Source of the DNA: Ferrovibrio xuzhouensis
GTDB taxonomy: Bacteria; Pseudomonadota; Alphaproteobacteria; Ferrovibrionales; Ferrovibrionaceae
NCBI RefSeq assembly: GCF_042648965.1
Contig: NZ_JBHRYJ010000008.1
Span: 62,001 to 126,000, forward strand
Direction of reading: 5' to 3'
Length of the DNA: 64,000 nucleotides
Position 1 is the stretch's first letter, and each line of letters starts with the position of its first letter. The notes under the pieces are model-generated. The model did not search any database. It was not told the origin of the DNA and worked only from the letters and a program-made list of their open reading frames with translations. The translations under genes and the position numbers were made by a program. This document shows, piece by piece, positions 43,496-52,168 of the stretch.

Positions 43496-43771
43496 GTCTA
43501 GGGTCTGTACCCACGACCGGCAAGCCCGTGACGTTCGCACAGTTCCGCCCTGGCTAGGAGAAACGCCGAAGGCGATGTGGGGCATCGGCGAGGCGTTTCG
43601 ACGACGCCGGGGCGAAACTGTGCAACGCCCCGGAGGGGTCCGTCGTACAAGCCCGTCTGCCGCGTCGGAAATCTGGACCGTAGTTCCCACTACGCTCGGC
43701 GATTTCCTCCTCGCAGACGGGCTTGTACGACAGGATCCCGGGTCTGCCGGTCGTGGGTACAGACCCTAGAC
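43496..43771. repeat. 276-bp palindromic MITE-like element with 27-bp perfect terminal inverted repeats
   Basis: The 27 bases at 43496-43522 are repeated exactly as reverse complement at 43745-43771 (ends GTCTAGGGTCTGT and ACAGACCCTAGAC). Inside lies a second inverted pair built on GTCGTACAAGCCCGTCTGC (near 43644-43662) and its complement near 43716-43734, so the RNA would fold strongly. No transposase is encoded; it looks like a non-autonomous insertion-sequence derivative. Whether CTAG or TA is the duplicated target cannot be separated from the palindrome itself. Confidence 0.8.
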
Positions 43772-43869
43772 CTGCCCCTTGCGCCGTGCCTACAGACAGA
43801 CGTTATCTAGCATGCATTATCCGGATACTGATTTTCTTATATCGAACAAGATGTTAATTAGGCATGGAG

Positions 43870-43883
43870 TATTGTAAACAATA
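43870..43883. promoter_or_regulatory. Palindrome TATTGTAAACAATA upstream of gntR (candidate operator)
   Basis: A perfect 14-bp inverted repeat 51 bp before the GntR-family start. Its core, TTGT-N2-ACAA, resembles sites of FadR/FCD-type GntR regulators. The same ATTGT-NN-ACAAT occurs 5' of bioY (55669-55680), at the other end of the operon this regulator converges on. Confidence 0.55.
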
Positions 43884-43934
43884 TTGTCTCCATCTTTTTG
43901 GTGACGTTGCCTAAAGCAGAGGTTTCACGACTGA

Positions 43935-44609
43935 ATGATTAAGTCGACAGGAAAAAAGGCTCCGCGCACAGCGCAATCGACCGATGTCTTTCAAACGCTC
44001 AGAGACCGTATCGCGTCCCAGGAACTGGCCCCCGGCAGCAAGCTGCGAGAGAACGATCTTGCTGCAGAATTCAAAGTATCCAGGGCCCGCGTCCGAGAAA
44101 TATTCAGCACGCTGGAACAGCGCGGCCTGATCGAGCGCATCCCCAATCGCGGCGCCGTTGTCATGCGCCTTGAACCCAAGCAAGTCTTCGAGATTTATGA
44201 CGTACGGGAGGTTCTTGAAGGTCTGGCTGTGCGCCGGGCGACCGAAAACTCACCTGTGGGTTCATGGCAGGCGATGCTTGATCAGTTTGGCGAGCAGGCT
44301 GAGACCATGATCGGCGCTGGCGATCTGGAGACCTACGCCGCGCTCATTAATACATTCAGGCGCGAAATAATTATTCGGTGCGACAGTCCGATTCTTTCAT
44401 CGATGCTTGATACGTTGTTCGAGCGCACAGGCTTTCTTGTTCGCCGCCTAATTCTTGTCCCGGGCCGAGCATTGGAAGGCCTGCAGGAGCATCGCGCAGT
44501 GTTGACCGCAATGAACGAGGGCCGGGCCGAGGATGCCGAACGCCTGAAACGCTCGAACATACGTGCTGCCCGCGAGTGCTTCCGCCGCTATCAGAAACTG
44601 GTGCTTTAG
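43935..44609 (+). CDS. GntR-family regulator with FCD domain
   Basis: 224 aa. The N-terminal winged HTH (about residues 17-80: LAPGSKLRENDLAAEFKVSR, ARVREIFSTLEQRGLIERIP, NRGAVVMRL) and the C-terminal all-helical FCD domain (about 90-215) with YDVREVLEGLAVRRA fit the FadR subfamily. The FCD metal/acid-binding His residues appear reduced in number (one clear His, in LQEHRAVLTAM). It converges on the biotin-carboxylase gene with a 4-base tail-to-tail overlap. It probably represses the bioY-to-accC operon and itself through the shared palindromes; the effector is presumably the organic acid that the operon handles. Confidence 0.88.
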   Translation: MIKSTGKKAPRTAQSTDVFQTLRDRIASQELAPGSKLRENDLAAEFKVSRARVREIFSTLEQRGLIERIPNRGAVVMRLEPKQVFEIYDVREVLEGLAVRRATENSPVGSWQAMLDQFGEQAETMIGAGDLETYAALINTFRREIIIRCDSPILSSMLDTLFERTGFLVRRLILVPGRALEGLQEHRAVLTAMNEGRAEDAERLKRSNIRAARECFRRYQKLVL

Positions 44610-45988
44610 GCCGCGCTCGACGCCGGCGGTTTTTGGGATGCCAACACATCGGCAATCAGTCCCGTATGGACCGCACCTGCTCTGAAAGCGGGATAGGCAA
44701 GGATCGCACGCAGGGTCGGGATATTGGTCTTCACGCCCTCGATATGGCTCGCGGCCAGCGCCGCATCGAGCCGCCGGATGGCATCCTCGCGATCCACGCC
44801 CTTGGCAATCACCTTGGCGATCATCGGGTCATAGAACGGCGTAACCGTATTCCCCTCGGCATAACCGGTCTCGATGCGGATGCCTTCCCCAACGCCCAGG
44901 CGGAATACCTTGAGCGGCCCCGGCGACGGCAGAAATCGGACCGGGTCCTCCGCATAAATGCGCGCCTGAATGGCATGCCCATCCGGCTCGGGCACGGTCG
45001 GCAGGACATGGGCAAGTGGCTCGCCGGCGGCTAGGCGGATCTGGCAACGCACCAGGTCGATACCAGTGATCTCCTCCGTCACCGCATGCTCGACCTGCAG
45101 CCTGGTATTCACCTCCAGGAAACCGAATCCATCGGCTTCCGTATGCAGCGTCTCGACCGTGCCGATATTGTCGTAACCGATCCTTGTCATGATCGCGGCA
45201 ATCTCCTGGGCCATATCCCGCGTAATGCTCCGGCTCAGGCCTGGTGCGGGCGCCTCCTCAATCACCTTCTGATGACGCCGCTGCACCGAGCAGTCTCGCT
45301 CGAACACATGGCAGGCATGGCCGCTACGATCCGCCAGAATCTGGAATTCGATATGCCGCGGCCGCTGCAGTAGTTTCTCGAGATAGATGTCCGGCACGCC
45401 GAAACTGCGACTTGCCATGGACCGTGCCCGCTCAACCGCGGCCAGCAGCTGGGCGTCGTCGGCCGCCGTCAGCATGCCGATGCCGCCGCCGCCGCCCGCC
45501 GGCTTCACCATCACCGGGTAACCGATGGTCCGGCCAGCCGCCGCGATGTCGGCGGGATCTTCGCCCAGCACCGCGCTGCTCGGACTGACCGGCATGCCCT
45601 GCCCCGCCATCAGGTCACGGGCGCGCGCTTTGTGCCCCATGGCATCGATATGGCGAGCCGCCGGACCGATGAAGATTGCTCCGCTGTCCTCCACCTTTGC
45701 AGCGAAACCGGCATTCTCCGACAGAAAGCCATAACCCGGATGAAGAGCATCGGCACCGGAGTGCCGCATCGCCTGCAGGATGGCATCCTGGTTGAGATAA
45801 CTTTCTCGCGGCGCCGCTCCTCCGATGGGGATGGCCTGTCCCGCCATCGCCAGATAGGGCAGATCGGCATCGGCTTCGGAATAGACGGCAACAGTCTCGA
45901 TGCCCATCGCCTGTGCGGCGCGGAGAATGCGCGCTGCAGCCGCGCCCCGGTTGGCAACAAGAATTCTGGAGATCGGTCGCTTTGTCAT
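44606..45988 (-). CDS. Biotin carboxylase subunit (AccC-like)
   Basis: 460 aa. N-terminal ILVANRGAAAARILRAA, ATP-grasp glycine loop VMVKPAGGGGGIGML, IEFQILADRSGHACHVFERD with metal/ATP residues, and EVNTRLQVEHAVTEEITGID in the active site. All core elements of biotin carboxylase are present; there is no fused biotin domain. It should carboxylate the biotin on the carrier at 51929-52150 using ATP and bicarbonate. It is the last gene of the minus-strand carboxylase operon. The ATG at 45988 opens the domain; 19 bp separate it from the membrane protein stop. Confidence 0.9.
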   Translation of the reverse strand: MTKRPISRILVANRGAAAARILRAAQAMGIETVAVYSEADADLPYLAMAGQAIPIGGAAPRESYLNQDAILQAMRHSGADALHPGYGFLSENAGFAAKVEDSGAIFIGPAARHIDAMGHKARARDLMAGQGMPVSPSSAVLGEDPADIAAAGRTIGYPVMVKPAGGGGGIGMLTAADDAQLLAAVERARSMASRSFGVPDIYLEKLLQRPRHIEFQILADRSGHACHVFERDCSVQRRHQKVIEEAPAPGLSRSITRDMAQEIAAIMTRIGYDNIGTVETLHTEADGFGFLEVNTRLQVEHAVTEEITGIDLVRCQIRLAAGEPLAHVLPTVPEPDGHAIQARIYAEDPVRFLPSPGPLKVFRLGVGEGIRIETGYAEGNTVTPFYDPMIAKVIAKGVDREDAIRRLDAALAASHIEGVKTNIPTLRAILAYPAFRAGAVHTGLIADVLASQKPPASSAA

Positions 45989-46007
45989 CAGCTCTATCCT
46001 TTTAACG

Positions 46008-47303
46008 TCACAGTGCGAAAGCCCCCAGCGCCAAGCCGCTGAGAAACGCGGCGCAGGCCACGAAAACCAGGTTCCGGCCATAAACCAGCCGGTGCTTGGG
46101 CACTGCGAGGGTGGTCGCTGCAATCGACGGCAACAGACCGGAGTACGACATGATCGAGCCGAACGACCAGGCGAGCAGGATCGCCATGGCGCAGAGCAGG
46201 TCGGGAAGCTGTCCTGCGACAGTGCGATTGACCTGCAAGGCCAGCGTGGCGCAGAGAATCGGATGCAACCCCAGGATTTCCAGCGAGACCATCGCAAGAA
46301 AACCGGCCAGCAGCAGAATGACCGGCGGCAACTGCGCCTGCAGGATCCAGCCGCTCAGCACACCCTGCAGGGCAGAATGTTGCAGGACGCTGCTGAACAG
46401 AATGGCCATGGCGACGATGCCGATCTCCTCGCCCATACCACTGACCCAGAACGGCGCCTGTCTATAGACGTCACGCAGATGCCCGGGTCGCCGCCTCCAG
46501 GCGGCCAGCAGGGCAAGCGGCGGAATGGCCATCACCATGGCCTCGATATTGCTGTAACCACCGAACCGGTTGAGCAACAGAACAATGCCGACGACACTGA
46601 CCACCGGCAGCAGCAACGGGCCGAGTGCGGGCACGACATGTGCCAGGATCGCGGCGACACTTCCGACCCGGTTGACAACCGTGGCAATGCCAAGGCCCAG
46701 CATGGCAATGACCAGCCCCGTCAGCACGATCTGCCAGATTGGAACCGCCGGATAGCCATGCGCGACAAAAGCCTGGGCGACGAAAAATGGCGACCAGATC
46801 ACCGACAGGCCGCCACCCAGCAGCGCCATCTGAGCGAGCCTGAGCCGCTGCGCCCGTTCGCGAGGCAGCAGCGGCGCCAGCACGGCAAAAGACCCGATCG
46901 AGAGGCATGAGGCCAGTGCATGAGCGGCATACAGCATCCAGCCCGGCCGGCTTTCGGCCGGCAGAGTGCGAAAACTGCGACGGATCTGGACAATGGCCGG
47001 ATCGTGAAATGCCACTGTGCGCAACAGCCGCGCAGTCGGCATGAAGGCGGCGAAGATGATCGCCTGCCGCAGCCCTCCCTCGAGTACGGCAATGCCGCTA
47101 TGCCATACGACGCCTGCCGTCAGCAGAACCAGCATCAGCACCAGGGCGAGACCGGTCCGGCTCATGCCGCTGACGGAAAAGCACAGATAGACGGCAAGCG
47201 CCAGGCCGCTGGCCATGGCGAGCCAGCGCCATTGCGTCGCCGCGGCACAGGCCGCCAGCGCCCAGCTCATCATCATGAGCCGCCGGAGCATTTTCGCCCG
47301 CAT
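46008..47303 (-). CDS. Polytopic inner-membrane protein, family not recognised
   Basis: 431 aa with about 11-12 hydrophobic segments and few long loops. Recognisable local features are VVNRVGSVAAILAHVVPALG, GGYSNIEAMVMAIPPLALL, GMGEEIGIVAMAILFSSVL and LGLHPILCATLALQVN, which recall helical-hairpin re-entrant loops of ion-transporter superfamily carriers, but no family is certain. It lies between a TRAP permease and biotin carboxylase in one operon, so transport linked to the same acid (import, export or antiport) is the simplest guess. The start could be ATG 47303 or 47291. Confidence 0.75.
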   Translation of the reverse strand: MRAKMLRRLMMMSWALAACAAATQWRWLAMASGLALAVYLCFSVSGMSRTGLALVLMLVLLTAGVVWHSGIAVLEGGLRQAIIFAAFMPTARLLRTVAFHDPAIVQIRRSFRTLPAESRPGWMLYAAHALASCLSIGSFAVLAPLLPRERAQRLRLAQMALLGGGLSVIWSPFFVAQAFVAHGYPAVPIWQIVLTGLVIAMLGLGIATVVNRVGSVAAILAHVVPALGPLLLPVVSVVGIVLLLNRFGGYSNIEAMVMAIPPLALLAAWRRRPGHLRDVYRQAPFWVSGMGEEIGIVAMAILFSSVLQHSALQGVLSGWILQAQLPPVILLLAGFLAMVSLEILGLHPILCATLALQVNRTVAGQLPDLLCAMAILLAWSFGSIMSYSGLLPSIAATTLAVPKHRLVYGRNLVFVACAAFLSGLALGAFAL

Positions 47304-47311
47304 TGTACCGG

Positions 47312-49240
47312 TCAGGCTGTCGCGACGACGGGTTTGCGCTGCCACAGCCAGAGGCCGGCCAGGGCTGCGACGGCCAGAATGTCGGTGATCCAGCCGGCAT
47401 CGATAGTGCCGAGGGCTATGGCACCCAGCGCGAGCCGCAGGATGCCCGGCACCGGCCGGCGGTAATAACCGCCCGTAGCCACCGAAAACAGCAGGGAGGC
47501 AACGACTCCCACGACAAGGACGCGGATGATGTCGACCGTACTGCCGGCAAGCAGGATCTCGGGCCGGAAAATGAAGTAGAAGGGCATGATGAACTTCATG
47601 ACGGCCAGCTTCATGCTTTCCACGGCGATGGGCCACCAGTCGGTCTGGGTAATGACTGCCGCCGTGTAGACCGCGGTACACACCGGCGGCGTCAGCGCCG
47701 ACAGCAACGCGCCGTAGAAAACGAAGAAATGCGCCGAGAGCGGCGGCAGGCCCAGCGTGATCATCGGCGGAATGCAGACAGCGGCGGCCAGCAGATAGGC
47801 CGCAGTGGTCGGCATGCCCATGCCCAGGACGATGGCCACGATCATGACCAGAAAGACAGTAACAAACGTCCCCTGGGTGCCGCCGACGCCCAGAATGAGT
47901 TCGCTCAGCTTGATGCCGACGCCGGTAAAGCCGATCAGCGACAGGATGATCTGGGCGCAGACCAGCAGCGAGACCAGGCTGACGACGTTGAGCGCTCCCA
48001 TCCTGGCACCCTCAAGCAGGCGGCGCAGGCGCTCCGTCACCGCGCTCCGGTCCCAGGACCCCAGCAGCATGTAGAGCGACACGTTGGTGACAATCGCGAG
48101 AAAGGCAGCGAGGCCCGCCGAACGGCCGGTAAACATCGCCCCGGCCATCACCAGGATCGTGGCAGCCAGGGGAAACGCCTCGCGCATATTGAGGACATCG
48201 CGCCAGCGCGGGATATCCGCCTTGTCGACGGGGCGCAGCCCTTCACGGCGCGCCTCGACATCGATCGATGCCCAGATACAGACGTAAAACAGGAACGACG
48301 GGATGACTGCCGCACTCGCGACTGCCAGATATGGCAGGCGCAGCAATTCGGCCATGATGAATGCGCCCGCCCCCATCACCGGCGGCGTGATCTGGCCACC
48401 GGACGAGGCCGTCGCCTCTACTGCGCCGGCAAAGGCCGGCCGGTACCCCAGACGCTGCATCATCGGTATGGTGAAATTCCCGACCGTCGCCACGTTTGCA
48501 ACGGCCGCGCCATTGATCATGCCGAACATGGCGCTCGAGACGTTGGCTACCTTCGCGGCCCCGCCGGGGGAACGCCCGGCGACGATCAGGGCGACCTTCA
48601 TGAAAGTTTCCGAGGCACCGGTGGCCAACAGGAAACAGCCGAATATGATGAAGATGCTGATCAGGCTGGCCGACAAGCCGGTGACGGTGCCCCAGATGCC
48701 TTCCGTGCCGAGGTAAAGCTGTTCCATCATGAATTCGAGCGAGACGACCGGATGCCCCCAATTCCCCGAAATCAGATCGCCGAACAGCGTGTAGCCGAGC
48801 ATGGCAGTCACCATGATCGGCAGTATCCAGCCGGTGGACCGCCGCGCGCTGTCCAGGATCAGCAGCAGCAGCGTCAGACCCAGCACGATTTCAACCGGGC
48901 TTATGGCGACAGCAATCTCGTTGGTCAGGCGCTCGTCATTCAGCACGAGATACCCGCATGCCAGCAGGGCGGCGGCCGCCGCCGCCGCCAGAGCCCAGCG
49001 CCTGAGATTGACATCCAGCTTTGCCGCGGCGCTCAGATAGACCAGTCCGATGGCGAGACCGACATGAATGCTGCGCTGGACCAGAGGTGGGAACTGGCCA
49101 AACCCGGCGGTGTATATCTGGAAGGCAACGAAGGAGAGAGCCAGTGCCATCGTCAGCCAACCGATCACGGTACGACCCGTCACCGGAGCTGGCGTTTCGA
49201 CAAACATGTCCTTGCTGATCACCGGCTCTCTCCCCATCAC
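47312..49240 (-). CDS. TRAP transporter permease, fused DctQ-DctM type (TAXI system)
   Basis: 642 aa with about 16-18 helices. The N-terminal four-helix DctQ-like part (about residues 20-150) is followed by the large DctM domain (ASLISIFIIFGCFLLATGAS, VANVATVGNFTIPMM, ATASSGGQITPPVMGAGAFI, VLGMGMPTTAAYLLAAAV, LSALTPPVCTAVYTAA). ASSGGQITPPVMGA is the Na+/substrate-site motif of fused TAXI permeases. With the binding protein 48 bp upstream it forms a complete sodium-driven TRAP importer, probably for a carboxylate. Confidence 0.92.
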   Translation of the reverse strand: MMGREPVISKDMFVETPAPVTGRTVIGWLTMALALSFVAFQIYTAGFGQFPPLVQRSIHVGLAIGLVYLSAAAKLDVNLRRWALAAAAAAALLACGYLVLNDERLTNEIAVAISPVEIVLGLTLLLLILDSARRSTGWILPIMVTAMLGYTLFGDLISGNWGHPVVSLEFMMEQLYLGTEGIWGTVTGLSASLISIFIIFGCFLLATGASETFMKVALIVAGRSPGGAAKVANVSSAMFGMINGAAVANVATVGNFTIPMMQRLGYRPAFAGAVEATASSGGQITPPVMGAGAFIMAELLRLPYLAVASAAVIPSFLFYVCIWASIDVEARREGLRPVDKADIPRWRDVLNMREAFPLAATILVMAGAMFTGRSAGLAAFLAIVTNVSLYMLLGSWDRSAVTERLRRLLEGARMGALNVVSLVSLLVCAQIILSLIGFTGVGIKLSELILGVGGTQGTFVTVFLVMIVAIVLGMGMPTTAAYLLAAAVCIPPMITLGLPPLSAHFFVFYGALLSALTPPVCTAVYTAAVITQTDWWPIAVESMKLAVMKFIMPFYFIFRPEILLAGSTVDIIRVLVVGVVASLLFSVATGGYYRRPVPGILRLALGAIALGTIDAGWITDILAVAALAGLWLWQRKPVVATA

Positions 49241-49288
49241 GCAACCCCTTCACATCGTCCGCAGTTTTCAGTCAGAGATCTGAGGCGT

Positions 49289-50281
49289 CTACTTCGCCTC
49301 GGGAGGAATCAGCTTGTCGGGAATAGCGATGCCCATCTTGCGATAGAATCGCACGGCGCCACGATGCAGCGGAACCAGGGTCCCTTCCATCGTACTGGTC
49401 GCGATGTTCATGTTCTTGATTTCCGGGAAGGCGGCGCCCTGTTCGGCCTGGCCCTTGAAGATGCCGCTCAGGATGGTCTCAACCTGTTCGTCCGTAAGGC
49501 TGTCCTTGTAGGCGAACTCGCCGATGCTCTGGATCGGCGTCGTGATGGTCCCGACCCCGTCGATCTCCCCCGGCTTGGTCGAAACGAAAGTGACGAAGGG
49601 AAAGCGGGTCTGCACGGTCTTGACCTGGTCAGGCGTAAAACTGAGGATATTGACCGGGGTCAGCGTCCGCAGCTCCATGGTGGTGCCATCGAGTCCCCGG
49701 CCGCTGCCGGCCTTCACATATCCGACCGAGCGGTCGTTCCGGACCGCCTCGACGGCGTCCGACAGGGTGGCAACGTAATAATCCGGCTTGACCCCGACGG
49801 CCGTCAGGATCTGCTGCACCATGTTCTCGGTGGCCGAGCCGCGCTGGCCGGCGGTGAACTTCTTTCCGTTCAGGCCATCCAGTGTCTTGATGCCGGAATC
49901 GGCGCGCACGACGTATGCCTGGATGGCCAGGGAGTGCACCCACAGACTGCGCAGTTCCGGCTGCGCCTTGCCGGCGAACTTGTCGATGCCGCGATAGGCT
50001 TGGTAGACGGTCTCGAAAGTGCCGAGACCGAGCTGGATCTGCCCCCGCGCCAGGCGAGCCAGATTGTCCACGGCCCCGCCGGTGGCGATGACCGTGACAT
50101 TCATCTTGTCACCGGCATTGGCGTTGATCGCCTTTGCCGCGGAAACGGCATAGGTGTAGTGGATCGATTCAATCGCCGTCGACCCGTAAGCGATGCGGTC
50201 TGTTGCGCCAGCCTGCATGGCCGCGCCGCACACCGACCCCAGAATCACTGCTGCTAGACCAGCGGTTATACCCTTCCTCAT
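49289..50281 (-). CDS. TAXI-family TRAP transporter solute-binding protein
   Basis: 330 aa periplasmic protein. A Sec signal peptide (about residues 1-27, ending MQAGA) precedes a two-lobe binding domain: VTVIATGGAVDNLARLARGQ, LGLGTFETVYQAY, GKKFTAGQRGSATENMVQQI and YVKAGSG are typical of TAXI proteins. The ATG at 50281 has GGGAG 8 bases before it; a GTG two codons earlier is too close to that site. The ligand is unknown; TAXI proteins bind 2-oxoglutarate, glutamate and other acids. Confidence 0.9.
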   Translation of the reverse strand: MRKGITAGLAAVILGSVCGAAMQAGATDRIAYGSTAIESIHYTYAVSAAKAINANAGDKMNVTVIATGGAVDNLARLARGQIQLGLGTFETVYQAYRGIDKFAGKAQPELRSLWVHSLAIQAYVVRADSGIKTLDGLNGKKFTAGQRGSATENMVQQILTAVGVKPDYYVATLSDAVEAVRNDRSVGYVKAGSGRGLDGTTMELRTLTPVNILSFTPDQVKTVQTRFPFVTFVSTKPGEIDGVGTITTPIQSIGEFAYKDSLTDEQVETILSGIFKGQAEQGAAFPEIKNMNIATSTMEGTLVPLHRGAVRFYRKMGIAIPDKLIPPEAK

Positions 50282-50358
50282 TGTCACGTCTCCCTTCTCG
50301 GTTTCCTGCCACAGATTTTTGTTGTTGTTTTTTTACTGGCTATACGGGGTAGCCGCGA

Positions 50359-51924
50359 TTACGGACCAACCCCGAATCTCGGTTTCGGCCCCAGCGACGT
50401 CGCAAGGCGGTCCTGGCAAAGCCGGACAAAATCGATCAGCACCGGCCGCGTCTCGCGCGGATCGATGACATCTTCCACGGCGAAGGCCTCGGCCGTCCTG
50501 AATGGCGAGGCCAGCTGGCGCAGTTCGTCCTCCAGCTCGCGCTCACGCTGCTTCGGGTCGGCCGCCGCCTCGATTTCACGGCGGAATGCTGCCGCCACGC
50601 CGCCCTCGACCGGCAGCGAGCCCCACTCGCCCGACGGCCAGGCCAGCTTCAGGTCGAAGCCGTTCTTGTTGCATGTCGCCATGCCGGCCATGCCGTAGCA
50701 TTTCCGGACGACCAGGGTTGCGGTCGGAACCGTGAGCTGGCCCGCGACATACACCGCCCGCATGCCCTCGCGCAGCGTCGCCGCCTTCTCGGCCTCGAGG
50801 CCGATCATGAAGCCCGGTACGTCGACGAGAAACACCAGGGGAATATGGAAGGTGTCGCATAGCTCCATGAAATGAATCTGCTTGCGGGCGGATTTCACGT
50901 CCATCGCGCCGCCCAGATGCATCGGATTGTTCGCCACGATGCCGACGACATAGCCATCCAAACGGGCCAGCGCGGTGATGACGGACTTGCCGTAGGTCGG
51001 TTGGATCTCGAACATCGAGTCCCGGTCAACCACCATTTCGACCAGCCTGCGCATGTTGTAGGCCTGCGTCCGTTTGCGCGGCACGATGCTCAGCAGCCCC
51101 TCTTCCCGGCGGTCGGCATCATCGCCGGGCGCCTGACGCAGCGGCATATGCCAGACATTGCGCGGCATGAAGGACAGGAAGCGGCGGATCTGCTCGAACG
51201 CCTCGGCCTCGCTGTCGACGGAATTGTGAATCGTCCCGGCGGTATCGACGGTCACCCCCGCGCCACCGAGATCATCCTTGTCGATTTCCTGTCCCAGGGA
51301 GCGTTTCACCACCGGCGGGCCGGCCGCAAAGATCTGGCTGGAACCACGCACCATCACTGAGAAATGCGACAGGATCGCCCGCCCGGCGGGCCCGCCTGCG
51401 GCCGTGCCCAGAACTGCGGAAACCACGGGCACCTCGCCCAGCAGGGCGACCGAGCGCTCGAAGCCATCGACGCCGGGGAAAACCGAGTACCCGCGCCGGC
51501 GCATCGAGGTCACCGTGCCGCCGGCGCCATCGATCAGGTTGACCAGGGGCATGCGGAATTCGTGGGCAAGATCCTCGACAAAGCCGCCCTGCCCGCCCTT
51601 GCGCCGGGCGCCGCCCCAGCTGGTGCCGCCGCGGACCGTGAAATCCTCGCCGCCCACGGCCACCGGATGACCGCCGATCTGCGCCATCCCCATCACGTAA
51701 GGCGCCGGCGTGACCTGCTCGATGCGGCCTTCGGCATCATACTTCCCGGCCCCCGTAAGCTGGCCAACCTCGCGGAAGCTGCCGGTATCGCACAACTGGT
51801 CGATCCGCTCGCGGACCGTCAGGCGGCCACGCTCGTGATGGCGCGCCACCGCCTCCCGCCCACCCATTTCGAGTGCCCAGGCCCGGCGCCGGGCAATCTC
51901 GTCGACTTCCGCCTGCCAGCTCAT
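50359..51924 (-). CDS. Acyl-CoA carboxylase carboxyltransferase subunit (second copy)
   Basis: 521 aa, crotonase-fold carboxyltransferase. The N half has GGEDFTVRGGTSWGGARRKG and VLGTAAGGPAGRAILSHFSV (oxyanion glycines). The C half has VVGIVANNPMHLGGAMDVKS, FLVDVPGFMIGLEAEKAATL, VVRKCYGMAGMATCNKNG and LAWPSGEWGSLPVEGG. It moves CO2 between biotin and an acyl-CoA. It differs from the first carboxyltransferase at 52169-53701 (for example DGAGGT versus GESSGARMP at the acyl-CoA-binding loop), so the two may form a mixed complex or serve two substrates. 4 bp separate it from the biotin carrier gene. Confidence 0.9.
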   Translation of the reverse strand: MSWQAEVDEIARRRAWALEMGGREAVARHHERGRLTVRERIDQLCDTGSFREVGQLTGAGKYDAEGRIEQVTPAPYVMGMAQIGGHPVAVGGEDFTVRGGTSWGGARRKGGQGGFVEDLAHEFRMPLVNLIDGAGGTVTSMRRRGYSVFPGVDGFERSVALLGEVPVVSAVLGTAAGGPAGRAILSHFSVMVRGSSQIFAAGPPVVKRSLGQEIDKDDLGGAGVTVDTAGTIHNSVDSEAEAFEQIRRFLSFMPRNVWHMPLRQAPGDDADRREEGLLSIVPRKRTQAYNMRRLVEMVVDRDSMFEIQPTYGKSVITALARLDGYVVGIVANNPMHLGGAMDVKSARKQIHFMELCDTFHIPLVFLVDVPGFMIGLEAEKAATLREGMRAVYVAGQLTVPTATLVVRKCYGMAGMATCNKNGFDLKLAWPSGEWGSLPVEGGVAAAFRREIEAAADPKQRERELEDELRQLASPFRTAEAFAVEDVIDPRETRPVLIDFVRLCQDRLATSLGPKPRFGVGP

Positions 51925-51928
51925 CGCG

Positions 51929-52150
51929 TCAGCTCTCGACGACGATCAGGGGCTGGCCTTCGTTAATCGAGGCGCCCTCCGCCACCAGGATCTCCGTCAC
52001 CTTGCCGGCCGCCGGAGCCTCGACCGGGATTTCCATTTTCATCGACTCGAGAACGATCAGCGTCGCGCCGACATCGACCGCGGCGCCGACAGCCGTCTCG
52101 ATCTTGAATACCGTGCCGGTAATGTCGGCGTTAATCACGTGGCGGGTCAT
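51929..52150 (-). CDS. Biotin carrier protein (biotin/lipoyl-attachment domain)
   Basis: 73 aa, a single biotinyl domain: VLESMKMEIPVEAPAAGKVT carries the biotinylation motif ESMKM (Lys near residue 38), and the remainder forms the usual beta barrel. It shuttles carboxybiotin between the biotin carboxylase (44606-45988) and the carboxyltransferases on either side. Free-standing minimal carriers of this size occur in decarboxylase and multi-subunit carboxylase systems. Confidence 0.93.
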   Translation of the reverse strand: MTRHVINADITGTVFKIETAVGAAVDVGATLIVLESMKMEIPVEAPAAGKVTEILVAEGASINEGQPLIVVES

Positions 52151-52168
52151 GCGGTGTTTCCCCTTTAC

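Noticed and set aside
47303..50257. A 984-codon plus-strand frame opposite the TRAP genes
   Set aside because: It has no domain similarity and a Gln/Asp/His/Arg-rich composition typical of antisense reading of membrane-protein genes; the minus strand has clear TRAP motifs.
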